DNA of 59,828 nucleotides, taken from NCBI RefSeq assembly GCF_021012795.1, contig NZ_VFYU01000009.1, positions 1-59,828 on the forward strand, given 5' to 3'. The translations under genes and the position numbers were made by a program. The stretch comes from Psychrobacter sp. I-STPA10 (GTDB lineage Bacteria; Pseudomonadota; Gammaproteobacteria; Pseudomonadales; Moraxellaceae). Positions 49,482 to 58,155 of this stretch are shown here, one piece after another; position 1 is the first letter of the stretch, and the number at the start of each line of letters is the position of its first letter. The notes under the pieces were generated by a model that was not told the DNA's origin, ran no database searches, and saw only the letters and a list, made by a program, of their open reading frames with translations.

Positions 49482-49895
49482 ATGAATGATCAGCAAAATC
49501 AAGAAGATACAATAGATTTACCAACTTGTGGTGCGCATACACATTCGTCATCAGATGTCTCATTAATGCCGCAAAAATCCGAAGCATCTCAACGAAATAA
49601 GTCGCAACTTAGCCAGACGCAATTAAGTACAGTTACGACCATGCTTAAAGCACTGGCAGATAGTAATCGCTTACAGTTGTTATTGTTATTGCAGCAAAGT
49701 ACATCCCCTTTATGTGTTAGTGAAATTGCTGAGCAAACAGACGAAAAAATCACCACGGTATCTAATCGTTTAAAGCAATTATATGCTGCTGGACTGGTCA
49801 GTAAAGAGCGTGATGGTCAGCATATATTGTATGGCTTACAAGATGATCATGTAGAAGCGTTATTAACCAACTTAGTCGCACATGCAACTCACTAA
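49482..49895 (+). CDS. ArsR/SmtB-family zinc-type repressor
   Basis: A 137-residue winged-helix repressor. The recognition helix lies in DEKITTVSNRLKQLYAAG. The C-terminal DDHVEALLTNLVAHATH shows Asp-x-His-x10-His-x2-His, the alpha-5 zinc site of CzrA-type sensors; LCVSEI and an N-terminal TCGAHTH could form a second metal site as in SmtB. It is followed at 90 bases by a His-rich protein. Confidence 0.88.
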   Translation: MNDQQNQEDTIDLPTCGAHTHSSSDVSLMPQKSEASQRNKSQLSQTQLSTVTTMLKALADSNRLQLLLLLQQSTSPLCVSEIAEQTDEKITTVSNRLKQLYAAGLVSKERDGQHILYGLQDDHVEALLTNLVAHATH

Positions 49896-49985
49896 TCATA
49901 CAGTAGTAATCAATACTTAGTCTTTAAGTAATACTTAGTCATTAAGTATAAGTAATGCAAGTTAATCTTCCAAAGGAGTATATCC

Positions 49986-50339
49986 ATGAGTCAATGTAAT
50001 AATCCCCATCATAGCAGTCATGAACATCAACATGGCGAAAACTGTGGTCATACTGCCATTCAACATGGCGATCACGTTGATTATTTACATGATGGTCATC
50101 TGCATCATCCACACACTGATCATGTTGATGAACATGTATTAGAAGTAAATGACAATAACCCTGTAGACTGCACTACAGAGCATCAATGTGCCGCACATGA
50201 TAAAAATCATGTACATGGCCCTGATTGTGGTCATGAAGCTGTACCACATGGTGATCATACTTGCTATATCGTTGATGGTCATTTGCATCATCCACATGGC
50301 GATCATTGCGATAACCATGGCAAGGTTGAAGTGGTATAG
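49986..50339 (+). CDS. His-rich tandem-repeat metal-binding protein
   Basis: A 117-residue protein with over 25 His and six Cys. Two repeats are visible: CGHTAIQHGDHVDYLHDG with HLHHPHTDH, and CGHEAVPHGDHTCYIVDG with HLHHPHGDH, each preceded by His/Cys-rich text. No signal peptide is seen. A cytosolic zinc or nickel buffer controlled by the preceding ArsR protein is likely. AAAGGAG precedes the ATG. Confidence 0.82.
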   Translation: MSQCNNPHHSSHEHQHGENCGHTAIQHGDHVDYLHDGHLHHPHTDHVDEHVLEVNDNNPVDCTTEHQCAAHDKNHVHGPDCGHEAVPHGDHTCYIVDGHLHHPHGDHCDNHGKVEVV

Positions 50340-50396
50340 TTTTCGCCTCAACTATTTTAGCTTAGCCAATTTGACGAAGCTAAAAATAGCTAAAAT

Positions 50397-50432
50397 AAAA
50401 AAACCAGACGGCTTTGCCATCTGGTTTTTTTG
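50397..50432. terminator. Bidirectional terminator
   Basis: AACCAGACGGC pairs with GCCATCTGGTT around TTT with A and T runs on both sides, serving the His-rich and the TonB receptor genes. Confidence 0.88.
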
Positions 50433-50475
50433 TATGAGGTTACTTTGATGTTTTATTAAAGATAAACAATAAAGA

Positions 50476-52731
50476 TTAGAACTGATAAGAAAGTGAGGCT
50501 TTGATTTCACGTCCATTATCAGGGATGTTAAAGGTATTGGGTGAGCCAACACGTACATAGTGGTCACTATCAAGCAGGTTATAGATATTAAGCTGTCCTG
50601 TTAAGTTGTTGCTAAATGGATAGCTGGCCATCGCATCCCATGTATGATAGCCATCAGCTTGTATACCTTGTGATGAAGAGAACTTACCGACCACATTGAC
50701 ACCCAAACCTAAGGTTAGTGGATTTGGTAGCCAGTTATTGGCTTGATAAGTTGTCCAGATATTGGCAGTATGTTTTGGCATTAGTAAAAAGATACCATCA
50801 TCACGAGGGTTAGCAGCTTGTTTAATTTTACTATCTAAATAACTGTATCCACCTGATACTTGCCAATTTGGTAGTATTTCACCATTGATTTCTAGTTCTA
50901 CCCCTTGCATTTGCCGTTCACCCAATGCGACTACTCCCACATCTTTAGAAGGGGCAGAGGCATTTTTATCATTAAGACGATAGCCACTTAAGCGGGCTGA
51001 TAACGTATCTGACCAATGTCCTTTTAGTCCTACCTCAATTTGATCACCTTCACGTGGCTTGAGTAGTTCCCCTGCATCGTTGGTTTCATATTGCGGCATA
51101 AAGACTTGGGTATAGCTGCCATAAGCATTGATGTTTGGGGTGAGTTGATAGACCACACCACCATAGCCTGTGATTTTATGGTCTTTATGATTACCTTTGA
51201 CCCCTTTTACTTTGTCATCATTATCAATACTGTAATGGCTAAAGCGTCCACCCGCAATCAAGCTCAGGGGCTTAATAGGTTTGTAGTTTACTTTTGCATA
51301 TAATCCTATTTCGTTTAAAGTATTGTCATCATCCTCAAAGCGATACCCTTTTTGTTTGTTACGAGCCTGCTGTAATAGATCGATATATGATAAGTCGTTT
51401 AGTTGTGCTAAAGTCACATTTTTTACAAAGCCTCTTGCACTGGTACGAGCGATATTTGAATTAAAACGTTTGTAATCTGTACCAACCACATATTCACTTT
51501 GTCCACCTTGGGTAGTAAAGGGCTGGCTAAAGTTTAGGTCAGCACTGAGTGACGTTTCTTTAATATCACCGCCTGCGCCAGCCACATCCATTTTGCCTTG
51601 ATTTAATGCACTGCCTGCAAAAACATAGTTATAATCGGCATCACGGTCAGAGTAGCGTAGACCTGCACTGATGATGCCTTTGCTGTCTAGCTGATGCTGA
51701 AAGTCTGCAAAAATGTCATGGGTACTACTGTTAAAGTCGTTCCATCTTGCGCCATAAAAGTCATCATTAGGCAGTGGCAGTAGTTGGTTGTTTGCTAAAG
51801 TTGGTAAGCCATTGTTAGGGATAATTTGACGGTTTTGGAACAAATAACCTACGCCCACTTTGCTGCTATCATTTAGCTGTTTATCCGCACTTAAATAGAC
51901 GGTGGCGTTACGATTGGCAGAACCACCCACCTCTTTAACAATGGGATTTTTTTTCTGTTGATATTGGAAAATATTACGGGTGACAAGGCTGTCATCTTTG
52001 TCATCTAAACTGAGCCGACCTTGTATATCAGCAGTGACATCAAAGCTAAATGGAGAGGTGACACTGGCTTTTAATGTATCTTTGCCATCAGCACGACCAC
52101 GCTTACGCACAAGATTAACCACACCACCCATTTCTGAAGCAGAGTTAAACAACCCAGATGGTCCACGCATGACTTCGACACGGTCAAAGGCGGCCAGATT
52201 AGGTAATGTACCATTAATACTTGCCATTGGTGAGGCAAGTCCATCAATACTAAATTGGTCATATTCATAGCCTCGAGCATAGATGGAGGAGCGACCATCA
52301 TCATTTTGTAACACCCGCATGCCTGTGGTGCGTTTTGCCATTTGGTCTAAGGTATCGACATTTAGGTCTTCCATTTTTGCTTGGGTAATTACGCTGATAG
52401 ATTGGGGTATATTTTCTAAATAATCAGGGGCTTTTGTACCCACAGTGGCGACATTGGCGTTATATTGATCGTTATCTTCACTTGGGTCGATATAGTATAG
52501 AGGGTTGGCAGTCACCACGATGGTATCTACGGTAGTATGGGGTAGATAATCGCTGCTTATATCGGCTTGAGAGATGGTGTCATCAGCATGTGCAGTAACT
52601 ACCGATAAAGATAATGGTAGTAGCAACGGCATCAACGCATGACGTAGTAAGCTAAGACGGAATCGATGCGGTATAGAGGTGAGTGATTGTGGTGAGTTTA
52701 TTAATGTATGACTGGCTACTGATGTGGACAT
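50476..52731 (-). CDS. TonB-dependent siderophore receptor
   Basis: A 751-residue outer-membrane receptor. A signal region (residues about 30-50, ALMPLLLPLSLSVVTAHA) is followed by a TonB box DTIVVTA, the plug (SISVITQAKMEDL, YARGYEYDQFSIDG, VEVMRGPSGLFN) and a 22-stranded-type barrel ending KASLSYQF. It resembles the FhuE/FpvA class of ferric-siderophore receptors. A Fur-like box lies in the shared 304-bp promoter region with the divergent AraC regulator. Confidence 0.93.
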   Translation of the reverse strand: MSTSVASHTLINSPQSLTSIPHRFRLSLLRHALMPLLLPLSLSVVTAHADDTISQADISSDYLPHTTVDTIVVTANPLYYIDPSEDNDQYNANVATVGTKAPDYLENIPQSISVITQAKMEDLNVDTLDQMAKRTTGMRVLQNDDGRSSIYARGYEYDQFSIDGLASPMASINGTLPNLAAFDRVEVMRGPSGLFNSASEMGGVVNLVRKRGRADGKDTLKASVTSPFSFDVTADIQGRLSLDDKDDSLVTRNIFQYQQKKNPIVKEVGGSANRNATVYLSADKQLNDSSKVGVGYLFQNRQIIPNNGLPTLANNQLLPLPNDDFYGARWNDFNSSTHDIFADFQHQLDSKGIISAGLRYSDRDADYNYVFAGSALNQGKMDVAGAGGDIKETSLSADLNFSQPFTTQGGQSEYVVGTDYKRFNSNIARTSARGFVKNVTLAQLNDLSYIDLLQQARNKQKGYRFEDDDNTLNEIGLYAKVNYKPIKPLSLIAGGRFSHYSIDNDDKVKGVKGNHKDHKITGYGGVVYQLTPNINAYGSYTQVFMPQYETNDAGELLKPREGDQIEVGLKGHWSDTLSARLSGYRLNDKNASAPSKDVGVVALGERQMQGVELEINGEILPNWQVSGGYSYLDSKIKQAANPRDDGIFLLMPKHTANIWTTYQANNWLPNPLTLGLGVNVVGKFSSSQGIQADGYHTWDAMASYPFSNNLTGQLNIYNLLDSDHYVRVGSPNTFNIPDNGREIKASLSYQF

Positions 52732-53035
52732 AAAGCTCCCCTTGCGATAAAAGTGATGCTAACGATGTTGCTGCTCACTAGTTGATAACCTACTGATATA
52801 AAAAAGCAGCCGATACGCTTAGCGAGTGTGACGCAACTGTGTGACAGTAAATGACAAAACATACTCATGCTGATATTGAGTATGCTGTTAACAAATCATT
52901 GTAATCAAAACAACGATGACGGATTGGCAAATAAATATTGCTAAAACGACAATTTTTATTGAGAATGGTTATTATTAACTAATATTTTGTTTTAATCGTT
53001 GGTTTATATGTTGTTTTTTATAAGGATATTTTGCT
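52732..53035. other. Divergent TonB receptor / AraC control region
   Basis: A 304-bp region with a Fur-like box at 52961-52979. No other structure is recognised. Confidence 0.55.
52961..52979. promoter_or_regulatory. Fur-box-like site
   Basis: GAGAATGGTTATTATTAAC matches about 14 of 19 positions of the Fur consensus GATAATGATAATCATTATC. It lies 57 bases before the AraC gene and 230 before the receptor gene. Confidence 0.6.
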
Positions 53036-54358
53036 ATGAGTAAGCCGCAAAAATTCACCCCCATTCCCAGTGATGTATTGATTGAGCAGATTAATGAAGA
53101 GCATAGTAGTGATGATTGTCAGAATCAGTCTAAATTTAGTCGAGAAAAAGAACACAATGAGCAAAATATGACTGTATCTCAGCAGGATTTAGTAGCAATG
53201 CAAACAGCAGTAAAGAGTGTGCAGCCTGATCTAGATAAGAAAAGTGCTAACAAAAGAGATACTACAAATAGTGACAATGAGCTTGATGCCATAGATATGG
53301 ACATAGGGGCAGTAAAAAATAATGATACACAATCAGCAGAGCCGTATGGCTTTTATGAAACGGTGTCGGCATTACAGTGTCATGCAGGTACCTTAGTTAG
53401 TGATAAAAATCTGATTAGCCACCGCTTGGTAAATCCTTATACCGCTTTTGTGGTGGTGCAAAGTGGCACGGCAAAATTTAGTTTGAACAATCAGCAGCAT
53501 GAAATTACTGCTCAGCAAAATAAAGCGCAATGTTGTCTTATCAATGTTGCTAGCGAGACACTATTTTGTCGGCATTTGCTGCAAGGGCAAGCGGTGACTA
53601 AGCTGACCATTCGTGATATTCGTCCGTGGCTCATTCGTCGTTTGCCAAAACACAAACAGCAGTGGCTTGAGCAAACCGCAGATTATCAATGGCAAGCAGA
53701 TGAGACGACCAGTGAGCTATTACAAAAAGTGTTTACTCGCACTGCCCATGATAATGCCACCATCATGCCAAATGCTGCTGCTGCTGTGGTTGATGTTTTT
53801 GCTAATGAGGTGTTATTGATTCGTTTAATCGATAAATTATGGCAAGGATTTTGTCATCATTTTGCGGTCGTACTACAAGATAAACCGCAGCAAGAAAGCA
53901 ATCAACACAGTGGTGAATATCAGTTTGACGTGGCAGAAGGTGAAGTTAAGTCGCAGCCATATAATCAAATAGCAGCTCAGCAACAAGACGGTAGTATTAG
54001 TGTGTCAACACAAGGTGGCGGTGTTGAGCAAGCACAATTATTACAACAGTTATCAGCAGCATGGCAGGCAGGATGTCGGGATGTGAGTGCCTTAGGTACG
54101 CATCTAAATTTATCAAAACGGGGATTGCAGCGGCAACTAAAAAAACATATTGGCATCACCCCCAGTGCTTGGCTGATGCAAAAAAACATGCAATATGCCC
54201 GTCAGCAGTTACTATTTAATGGTGTCTCTATTAAAGAGGTTGCCTACCAGTGTGGCTATTCACAGGTGGCAAATTTTACCCAAGCGTTTAAACAGTATTA
54301 TCACACCACCCCTGCCCGTTATGTGGCACGTTATCAAAATAGTTTATTGTTGTCATAA
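53036..54358 (+). CDS. AraC-family regulator, PchR-like
   Basis: A 440-residue regulator. The C-terminal AraC domain has LGTHLNLSKRGLQRQLKKHIGI and VSIKEVAYQCGYSQVANFTQAFKQYYHTTPARY. The N-terminal 110 residues are polar and low complexity, and the middle may be a ligand domain. AraC proteins next to TonB receptors often sense the internalised ferric siderophore and activate the receptor gene. Its 3' end overlaps the convergent tetR copy 1. Confidence 0.88.
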   Translation: MSKPQKFTPIPSDVLIEQINEEHSSDDCQNQSKFSREKEHNEQNMTVSQQDLVAMQTAVKSVQPDLDKKSANKRDTTNSDNELDAIDMDIGAVKNNDTQSAEPYGFYETVSALQCHAGTLVSDKNLISHRLVNPYTAFVVVQSGTAKFSLNNQQHEITAQQNKAQCCLINVASETLFCRHLLQGQAVTKLTIRDIRPWLIRRLPKHKQQWLEQTADYQWQADETTSELLQKVFTRTAHDNATIMPNAAAAVVDVFANEVLLIRLIDKLWQGFCHHFAVVLQDKPQQESNQHSGEYQFDVAEGEVKSQPYNQIAAQQQDGSISVSTQGGGVEQAQLLQQLSAAWQAGCRDVSALGTHLNLSKRGLQRQLKKHIGITPSAWLMQKNMQYARQQLLFNGVSIKEVAYQCGYSQVANFTQAFKQYYHTTPARYVARYQNSLLLS

Positions 54359-54893
54359 ATATTTGCGTGTCCCAAGTCATATCCTGTTGCCCCGTTTGAG
54401 CCGAAACAATTAACCCTTCACCAAACACAAATAACGTATCTGCCTTTTGCTGTGCTTGGCTGATATTAAGCTGATCAAATTGGACGAGCAACCATTGTCG
54501 TAAATGTGCTTTATGCTCTTTTGCAATGCGATGGGGCATAGCTGTATCATTGGTAAACTCAGCACAAGCATTGATAAACAGACACCCATAAAAGTTATCT
54601 GAGCGTATCCAGTCTTGCAAAAATCCCAAATAGCCCTGCACAATATCATCTGCCGTGATGATTGATAGCTTGGCAAAATACTGCTGTAGCTGTGCCATAA
54701 ACTGCTGATGACGATGGTTTAGTACCGCTTCAATTAGCCCTTCTTTATTACCAAAATGGGCATATAAAGTACGTTTGGTCGTACCTGCTTGCTTTGCTAA
54801 CAGCTCTACACCACTGGCATGGAAGCCTTGCTGATAAAACACACTGTAACACTGCTCAATCATTTGCTCTCGTAAGTCCATCATGGTATCCAT
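54288..54893 (-). CDS. TetR-family regulator, copy 1
   Basis: A 201-residue repressor whose first 165 residues are nearly identical to the copy at 56857. The N-terminal helix-turn-helix is AKQAGTTKRTLYAHFGNKEGLIEAVL; the C-terminal ligand domain contains YFAKLSIITADDIVQGYLGFLQDW. The last 33 residues are encoded opposite the AraC 3' end and may not be original. The operator TATAC-N6-GTATA lies 53 bases upstream at 54946. Confidence 0.85.
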   Translation of the reverse strand: MDTMMDLREQMIEQCYSVFYQQGFHASGVELLAKQAGTTKRTLYAHFGNKEGLIEAVLNHRHQQFMAQLQQYFAKLSIITADDIVQGYLGFLQDWIRSDNFYGCLFINACAEFTNDTAMPHRIAKEHKAHLRQWLLVQFDQLNISQAQQKADTLFVFGEGLIVSAQTGQQDMTWDTQIFMTTINYFDNVPHNGQGWCDNTV

Positions 54894-54945
54894 TATAGTG
54901 ATTGTGCTTATTTAATTTCACAAATTCATTTAAAGCTTGCTTAAG

Positions 54946-54961
54946 TATACCGTTCGGTATA
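54946..54961. promoter_or_regulatory. TetR operator-like palindrome, copy 1
   Basis: TATACCGTTCGGTATA has 7-base arms and a TT centre. It recurs exactly at 57440 upstream of tetR copy 2. Confidence 0.72.
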
Positions 54962-54984
54962 ATATTTATTATAGTGGTAACGTC

Positions 54985-55720
54985 CACGGACTGATTAAAG
55001 GCATTGATGTAGTGACCTGCGTTTACGTTAATCCTGATACTGAATAATACTGAGTTATCGACTAGCGCATCTATGACAAACAAAGTGATGGCAAAAGCAA
55101 ACTTGACCACCTCACCGACATGCTAGAGCACAGCGTTTATCACAAACAACTTGCTTTTAGTACGGTACTCATGGATATATGGTATGCCACCAAAAAAGTC
55201 ATAATGCTCATCGACAGTATGGATAAAATCTACTACTGTCCACTCAAGTCTAATCGCAAGATAGATAATTCAAAAGGGGGTGAATCCTTACAAGCCAGTG
55301 AGTCAATTACACTTTAGCGATGATGAACTAAAACATGGCAAGCTGATTAAAATTCATGGCTTTCCCAAAAACTATAAAGTGAAACTGTTTCGGGTTGCGG
55401 TTACCAACCGCACGGACTGGATCGTCACCAATGACACTACTCAAGACAACACGGATAACACGCAAAAGGTGTATGCCATTCGCTGGAAGGTTGAGCAGTT
55501 TCACCGTGAACTTAAACAGTTAACGGGTATTGAAAACAACCAATGCCGTAAAGCCCGTACTCAGCGTAATCATGTATGTTGTTCTATGCTCGTTTGGGTG
55601 GCTTTTAGTCGGTTAGCTAAGCAGTTAAACCAAACCATGTATCAGTTAAAGTAGGGCTTATTCGATACTTATCTTTGTGAGCAGCTTTATTCCCCTAGTT
55701 TGAGGTTTGCGTAAGTCCTA
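54985..55720 (+). pseudogene. Decayed IS701/IS4-like transposase
   Basis: Reading GLIKGIDVVTCVYVNPDTE then VID, RIYDK and LDHLTDMLEHSVYHKQLAFS, the frame carries three in-frame stops (TAA, TGA, TAG around 55039-55067), then a shift near 55275 (GGGGG) into KPVSQLHFSDDELKHGKLIK and the catalytic VYAIRWKVEQFHRELKQLTG. It ends at 55654. The 13-bp end TGCGTAAGTCCTA lies at 55708-55720. The 5' third is missing; it is a dead remnant. Confidence 0.85.
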
Positions 55721-55836
55721 ATAGATAGTCAGCAGAAATGGCTTGCCTGATTTGCAACGCATTGGCTACAAACCACGAACCAGGAAGGACTAAATGTAAT
55801 AACTAAAATAGACTATTAACAATTGAGGTATATAGC

Positions 55837-56457
55837 TTGAATTTTTTATTATACATTTCATATATATTGACAGTATCGGCAATTATAGTAAGTCCTGGTC
55901 CAAATGCTGCTCTTATGGTATCTCATGCTATTAAATACGGTAAAAAAGCCGTAATAACTAATGCATTAGGTAGCGTTGCTGCAGCGACTATACTCATAAT
56001 TATAGCTTTAGTTCTAATAGAAAAAACCATACCTGAAAACTTTATACCATTTTTATCCATAATCGGTAGTTTGTATTTAATTTATACTGGTTACAGTAAT
56101 ATAAAATCTACGAACAACGATATAAATAGTAAAGAGAATGAGAAAAAATATAGTGTCTTTATTCAGTCTTTTTTAACAGGTTTGAGTAACCCAAAAGATA
56201 TAATATTCTTTATTGTATTTTTACCTCAATTTTTAGATTCTTCTATTAGCTTTATATATTCATCATTTTTTTTAGTAGTAGGCTGGGCTATTTGTGATAG
56301 TACGATAATGATTGGATATGGATTTTTTTCTATGAGATTAAAAAGAAGCTTATCAATAAATTTTAGTCGTAAAATAAATAAATTTATGGGTGTTTTTATA
56401 ATAACTATAGGACTTATATTGTTATTATCATCTATAAAAAAGGCAGTCATAATATGA
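55837..56457 (+). CDS. LysE/RhtB-family exporter, accessory
   Basis: A 206-residue membrane protein with six hydrophobic segments. The signature IVSPGPNAALMVSHAIKYG lies at the N terminus and LTGLSNPKDIIFFIVFLPQF is the second conserved block. The start TTG 55837 has TGAGG eight bases before it. The base composition is much more AT-rich than its neighbours, suggesting transfer. Its stop overlaps the start of the next small gene (ATGA), so they are coupled. Confidence 0.85.
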   Translation: MNFLLYISYILTVSAIIVSPGPNAALMVSHAIKYGKKAVITNALGSVAAATILIIIALVLIEKTIPENFIPFLSIIGSLYLIYTGYSNIKSTNNDINSKENEKKYSVFIQSFLTGLSNPKDIIFFIVFLPQFLDSSISFIYSSFFLVVGWAICDSTIMIGYGFFSMRLKRSLSINFSRKINKFMGVFIITIGLILLLSSIKKAVII

Positions 56458-56642
56458 TTAATAGAATACCAAAAAATAATCCTTATCGTGACAAGGAAAA
56501 TTTTATAAAAGAGTCTATATATGCTTCTTTAGAATTGCCTATTGATGTTAGGGAAATGCTAGAAGTATTTAAAAGGTATGGTAATATATTAGGATTTTGT
56601 AGTTATGTAACTATGACTCTAGGGGCTGTTGAATATTCATGA
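56454..56642 (+). CDS. Small hypothetical protein coupled to LysE-type gene
   Basis: A 62-residue protein (MINRIPKNNPYRDKENFIKE, SIYASLELPIDVREMLEVFK). Its ATG overlaps the TGA of the lysE-type gene. It is not recognised and is probably a 3' truncated fragment, as the following sequence is IS-like debris. Confidence 0.5.
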   Translation: MINRIPKNNPYRDKENFIKESIYASLELPIDVREMLEVFKRYGNILGFCSYVTMTLGAVEYS

Positions 56643-56856
56643 TTCGAAGCCTTTATTTACAAGGGATAGAGCGGTATTTATTGATTTTGTCAGAATTCCT
56701 TCTTAGCCCTTATATAATAAGGCTTGGAGTACCCAATATTCGACACGCCCTAGTATCTGAATCATAAATAAAATAATGGCTTTAACTACAAATCCATAGT
56801 CAACTTTTTTAGCTATAAAATTATAGTCAAAATAACGTTTACGTTTGTAAATTAAG
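56643..56856. other. Decayed sequence between the small gene and tetR copy 2
   Basis: About 210 bp with possible transposase debris on the minus strand (LGRVEYWVLQALLYKG), but nothing identified. The boundary with the tetR duplicate is near 56880. Confidence 0.35.
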
Positions 56857-57387
56857 CTATAAGTTAAATTGCAACCCTTCTTGCCCCGTTTGTGCTGAGA
56901 CAATCAATCCTTCACCAAATACAAATAAGGTATCTGCCTTTTGCTGTGCTTGGCTGATATTAAGCTGCTCAAATTGGGAAAGTAACCATTGTCGTAAATG
57001 TGCTTTATGCGCTTTTGCAATGCGATGGGGCATATCTGTATCATTGGCAAACTCAGCACAAGCATTGATAAACAGACACCCATAAAAGTTATCTGAGCGT
57101 ATCCAGTCTTGTAAAAATCCCACATACCCCTGCACAATATCCTCAGCCGTGATGATTGATAGCTTGGCAAAATACTGCTGTAGTTGTGCCATAAACTGCT
57201 GATGACGATGGTTTAACACTGCTTCAATTAGCCCCTCTTTATTACCAAAATGAGCGTATAAAGTACGTTTGGTCGTACCAGCCTGCTTTGCCAATAACTC
57301 CACGCCACTGGCATGGAAGCCTTGCTGATAAAACACACTGTAACACTGCTCAATCATTTGCTCTCGTAAGTCCATCATGGTATCCAT
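56857..57387 (-). CDS. TetR-family regulator, copy 2
   Basis: A 176-residue near-duplicate of the protein at 54288. Differences are few (e.g. VQGYVGFLQDW for VQGYLGFLQDW; AKAHKAHLRQWLLSQ for AKEHKAHLRQWLLVQ). Similarity ends after SAQTGQ, where eight unrelated codons follow, so this copy may be C-terminally truncated. Two operator-like sites lie upstream (57440, 57473). It is divergent from the HPP gene and may control it. Confidence 0.82.
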   Translation of the reverse strand: MDTMMDLREQMIEQCYSVFYQQGFHASGVELLAKQAGTTKRTLYAHFGNKEGLIEAVLNHRHQQFMAQLQQYFAKLSIITAEDIVQGYVGFLQDWIRSDNFYGCLFINACAEFANDTDMPHRIAKAHKAHLRQWLLSQFEQLNISQAQQKADTLFVFGEGLIVSAQTGQEGLQFNL

Positions 57388-57439
57388 TATAGTGATTGTG
57401 CTTATTTAATTTCACAAATTCATTTAAAGCTTGCATAAG

Positions 57440-57455
57440 TATACCGTTCGGTATA
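57440..57455. promoter_or_regulatory. TetR operator-like palindrome, copy 2
   Basis: TATACCGTTCGGTATA, identical to the site at 54946; 53 bases before tetR copy 2. Confidence 0.75.
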
Positions 57456-57472
57456 CCATGTTTAATCAATTA

Positions 57473-57488
57473 TATACTGATTGGTATA
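57473..57488. promoter_or_regulatory. Second TetR operator-like site
   Basis: TATACTGATTGGTATA shares the TATAC-N6-GTATA form and lies on the HPP-gene side. It is absent from copy 1. Confidence 0.62.
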
Positions 57489-57558
57489 TCGACAATCATA
57501 GCAGTTATGGTAAATGCTGACTATGGCAGGCACATGATATTCTAGAGTGGAGTAGGTG

Positions 57559-58089
57559 ATGGCAAAAATTTTTACAGTAAAACGGTTACAAGGTGGTCAT
57601 GAGCCTTGCCCCAAGCGTCTACCGTTATGGGCAATTGCCACCGCTTGGTTGGGGGCAACAATAGCCATTGCAGTGTTGGCACTGATAGCTGATTGGCAAA
57701 GTTTGGTGATGATTTTGGGGTCATTTGGGGCAAGCTGTCTGCTGATATTTGCCTATCCTGCCAGTCCATTTGCACAGCCTCGCAATGTTATTGGAGGACA
57801 TTTTGTCGCCAGTTTAACAGGGCTTATATTTATGGCGGTCTTTGGGGTAACATGGTGGAGCTTAGCAATAGCAGTGGGCACAGCGATTGCCTTAATGTTA
57901 TTGTTACGTGTACCACACCCCCCTGCTGGCTCAAATCCATTGATTGTGATGCTTGGTGGTGTGGGTTGGCAGTTTTTGCTTACCCCAACATTGGCAGGCT
58001 CGGTGGTGTTGGTTTTGGTCGCCATTGCTTATAATAATATGGGGAAAAATTTGCATAATCGTCCTGCCTATCCGAGGTATTGGTGGTAG
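57559..58089 (+). CDS. HPP-family membrane protein
   Basis: A 176-residue protein with four hydrophobic segments. The HPP motif is VPHPPAGSNPLIVMLGG; PASPFAQPRNVIGGHFVASL is another conserved block. Some HPP relatives in plants and cyanobacteria transport nitrite; the bacterial role is unknown. ATG 57559 is preferred over GTG 57556. Divergent from tetR copy 2 with operator-like sites between. Confidence 0.86.
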   Translation: MAKIFTVKRLQGGHEPCPKRLPLWAIATAWLGATIAIAVLALIADWQSLVMILGSFGASCLLIFAYPASPFAQPRNVIGGHFVASLTGLIFMAVFGVTWWSLAIAVGTAIALMLLLRVPHPPAGSNPLIVMLGGVGWQFLLTPTLAGSVVLVLVAIAYNNMGKNLHNRPAYPRYWW

Positions 58090-58155
58090 TTAAAATGTGG
58101 TAGATAAAAGAATGATACGTTATAGTAAATACTCTCTTTTTAACGGAAAATAATC

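Noticed and set aside
56703..56903. Leftward 66-residue frame next to tetR copy 2
   Set aside because: It crosses the duplication boundary; its text resembles IS debris but no family is recognised.
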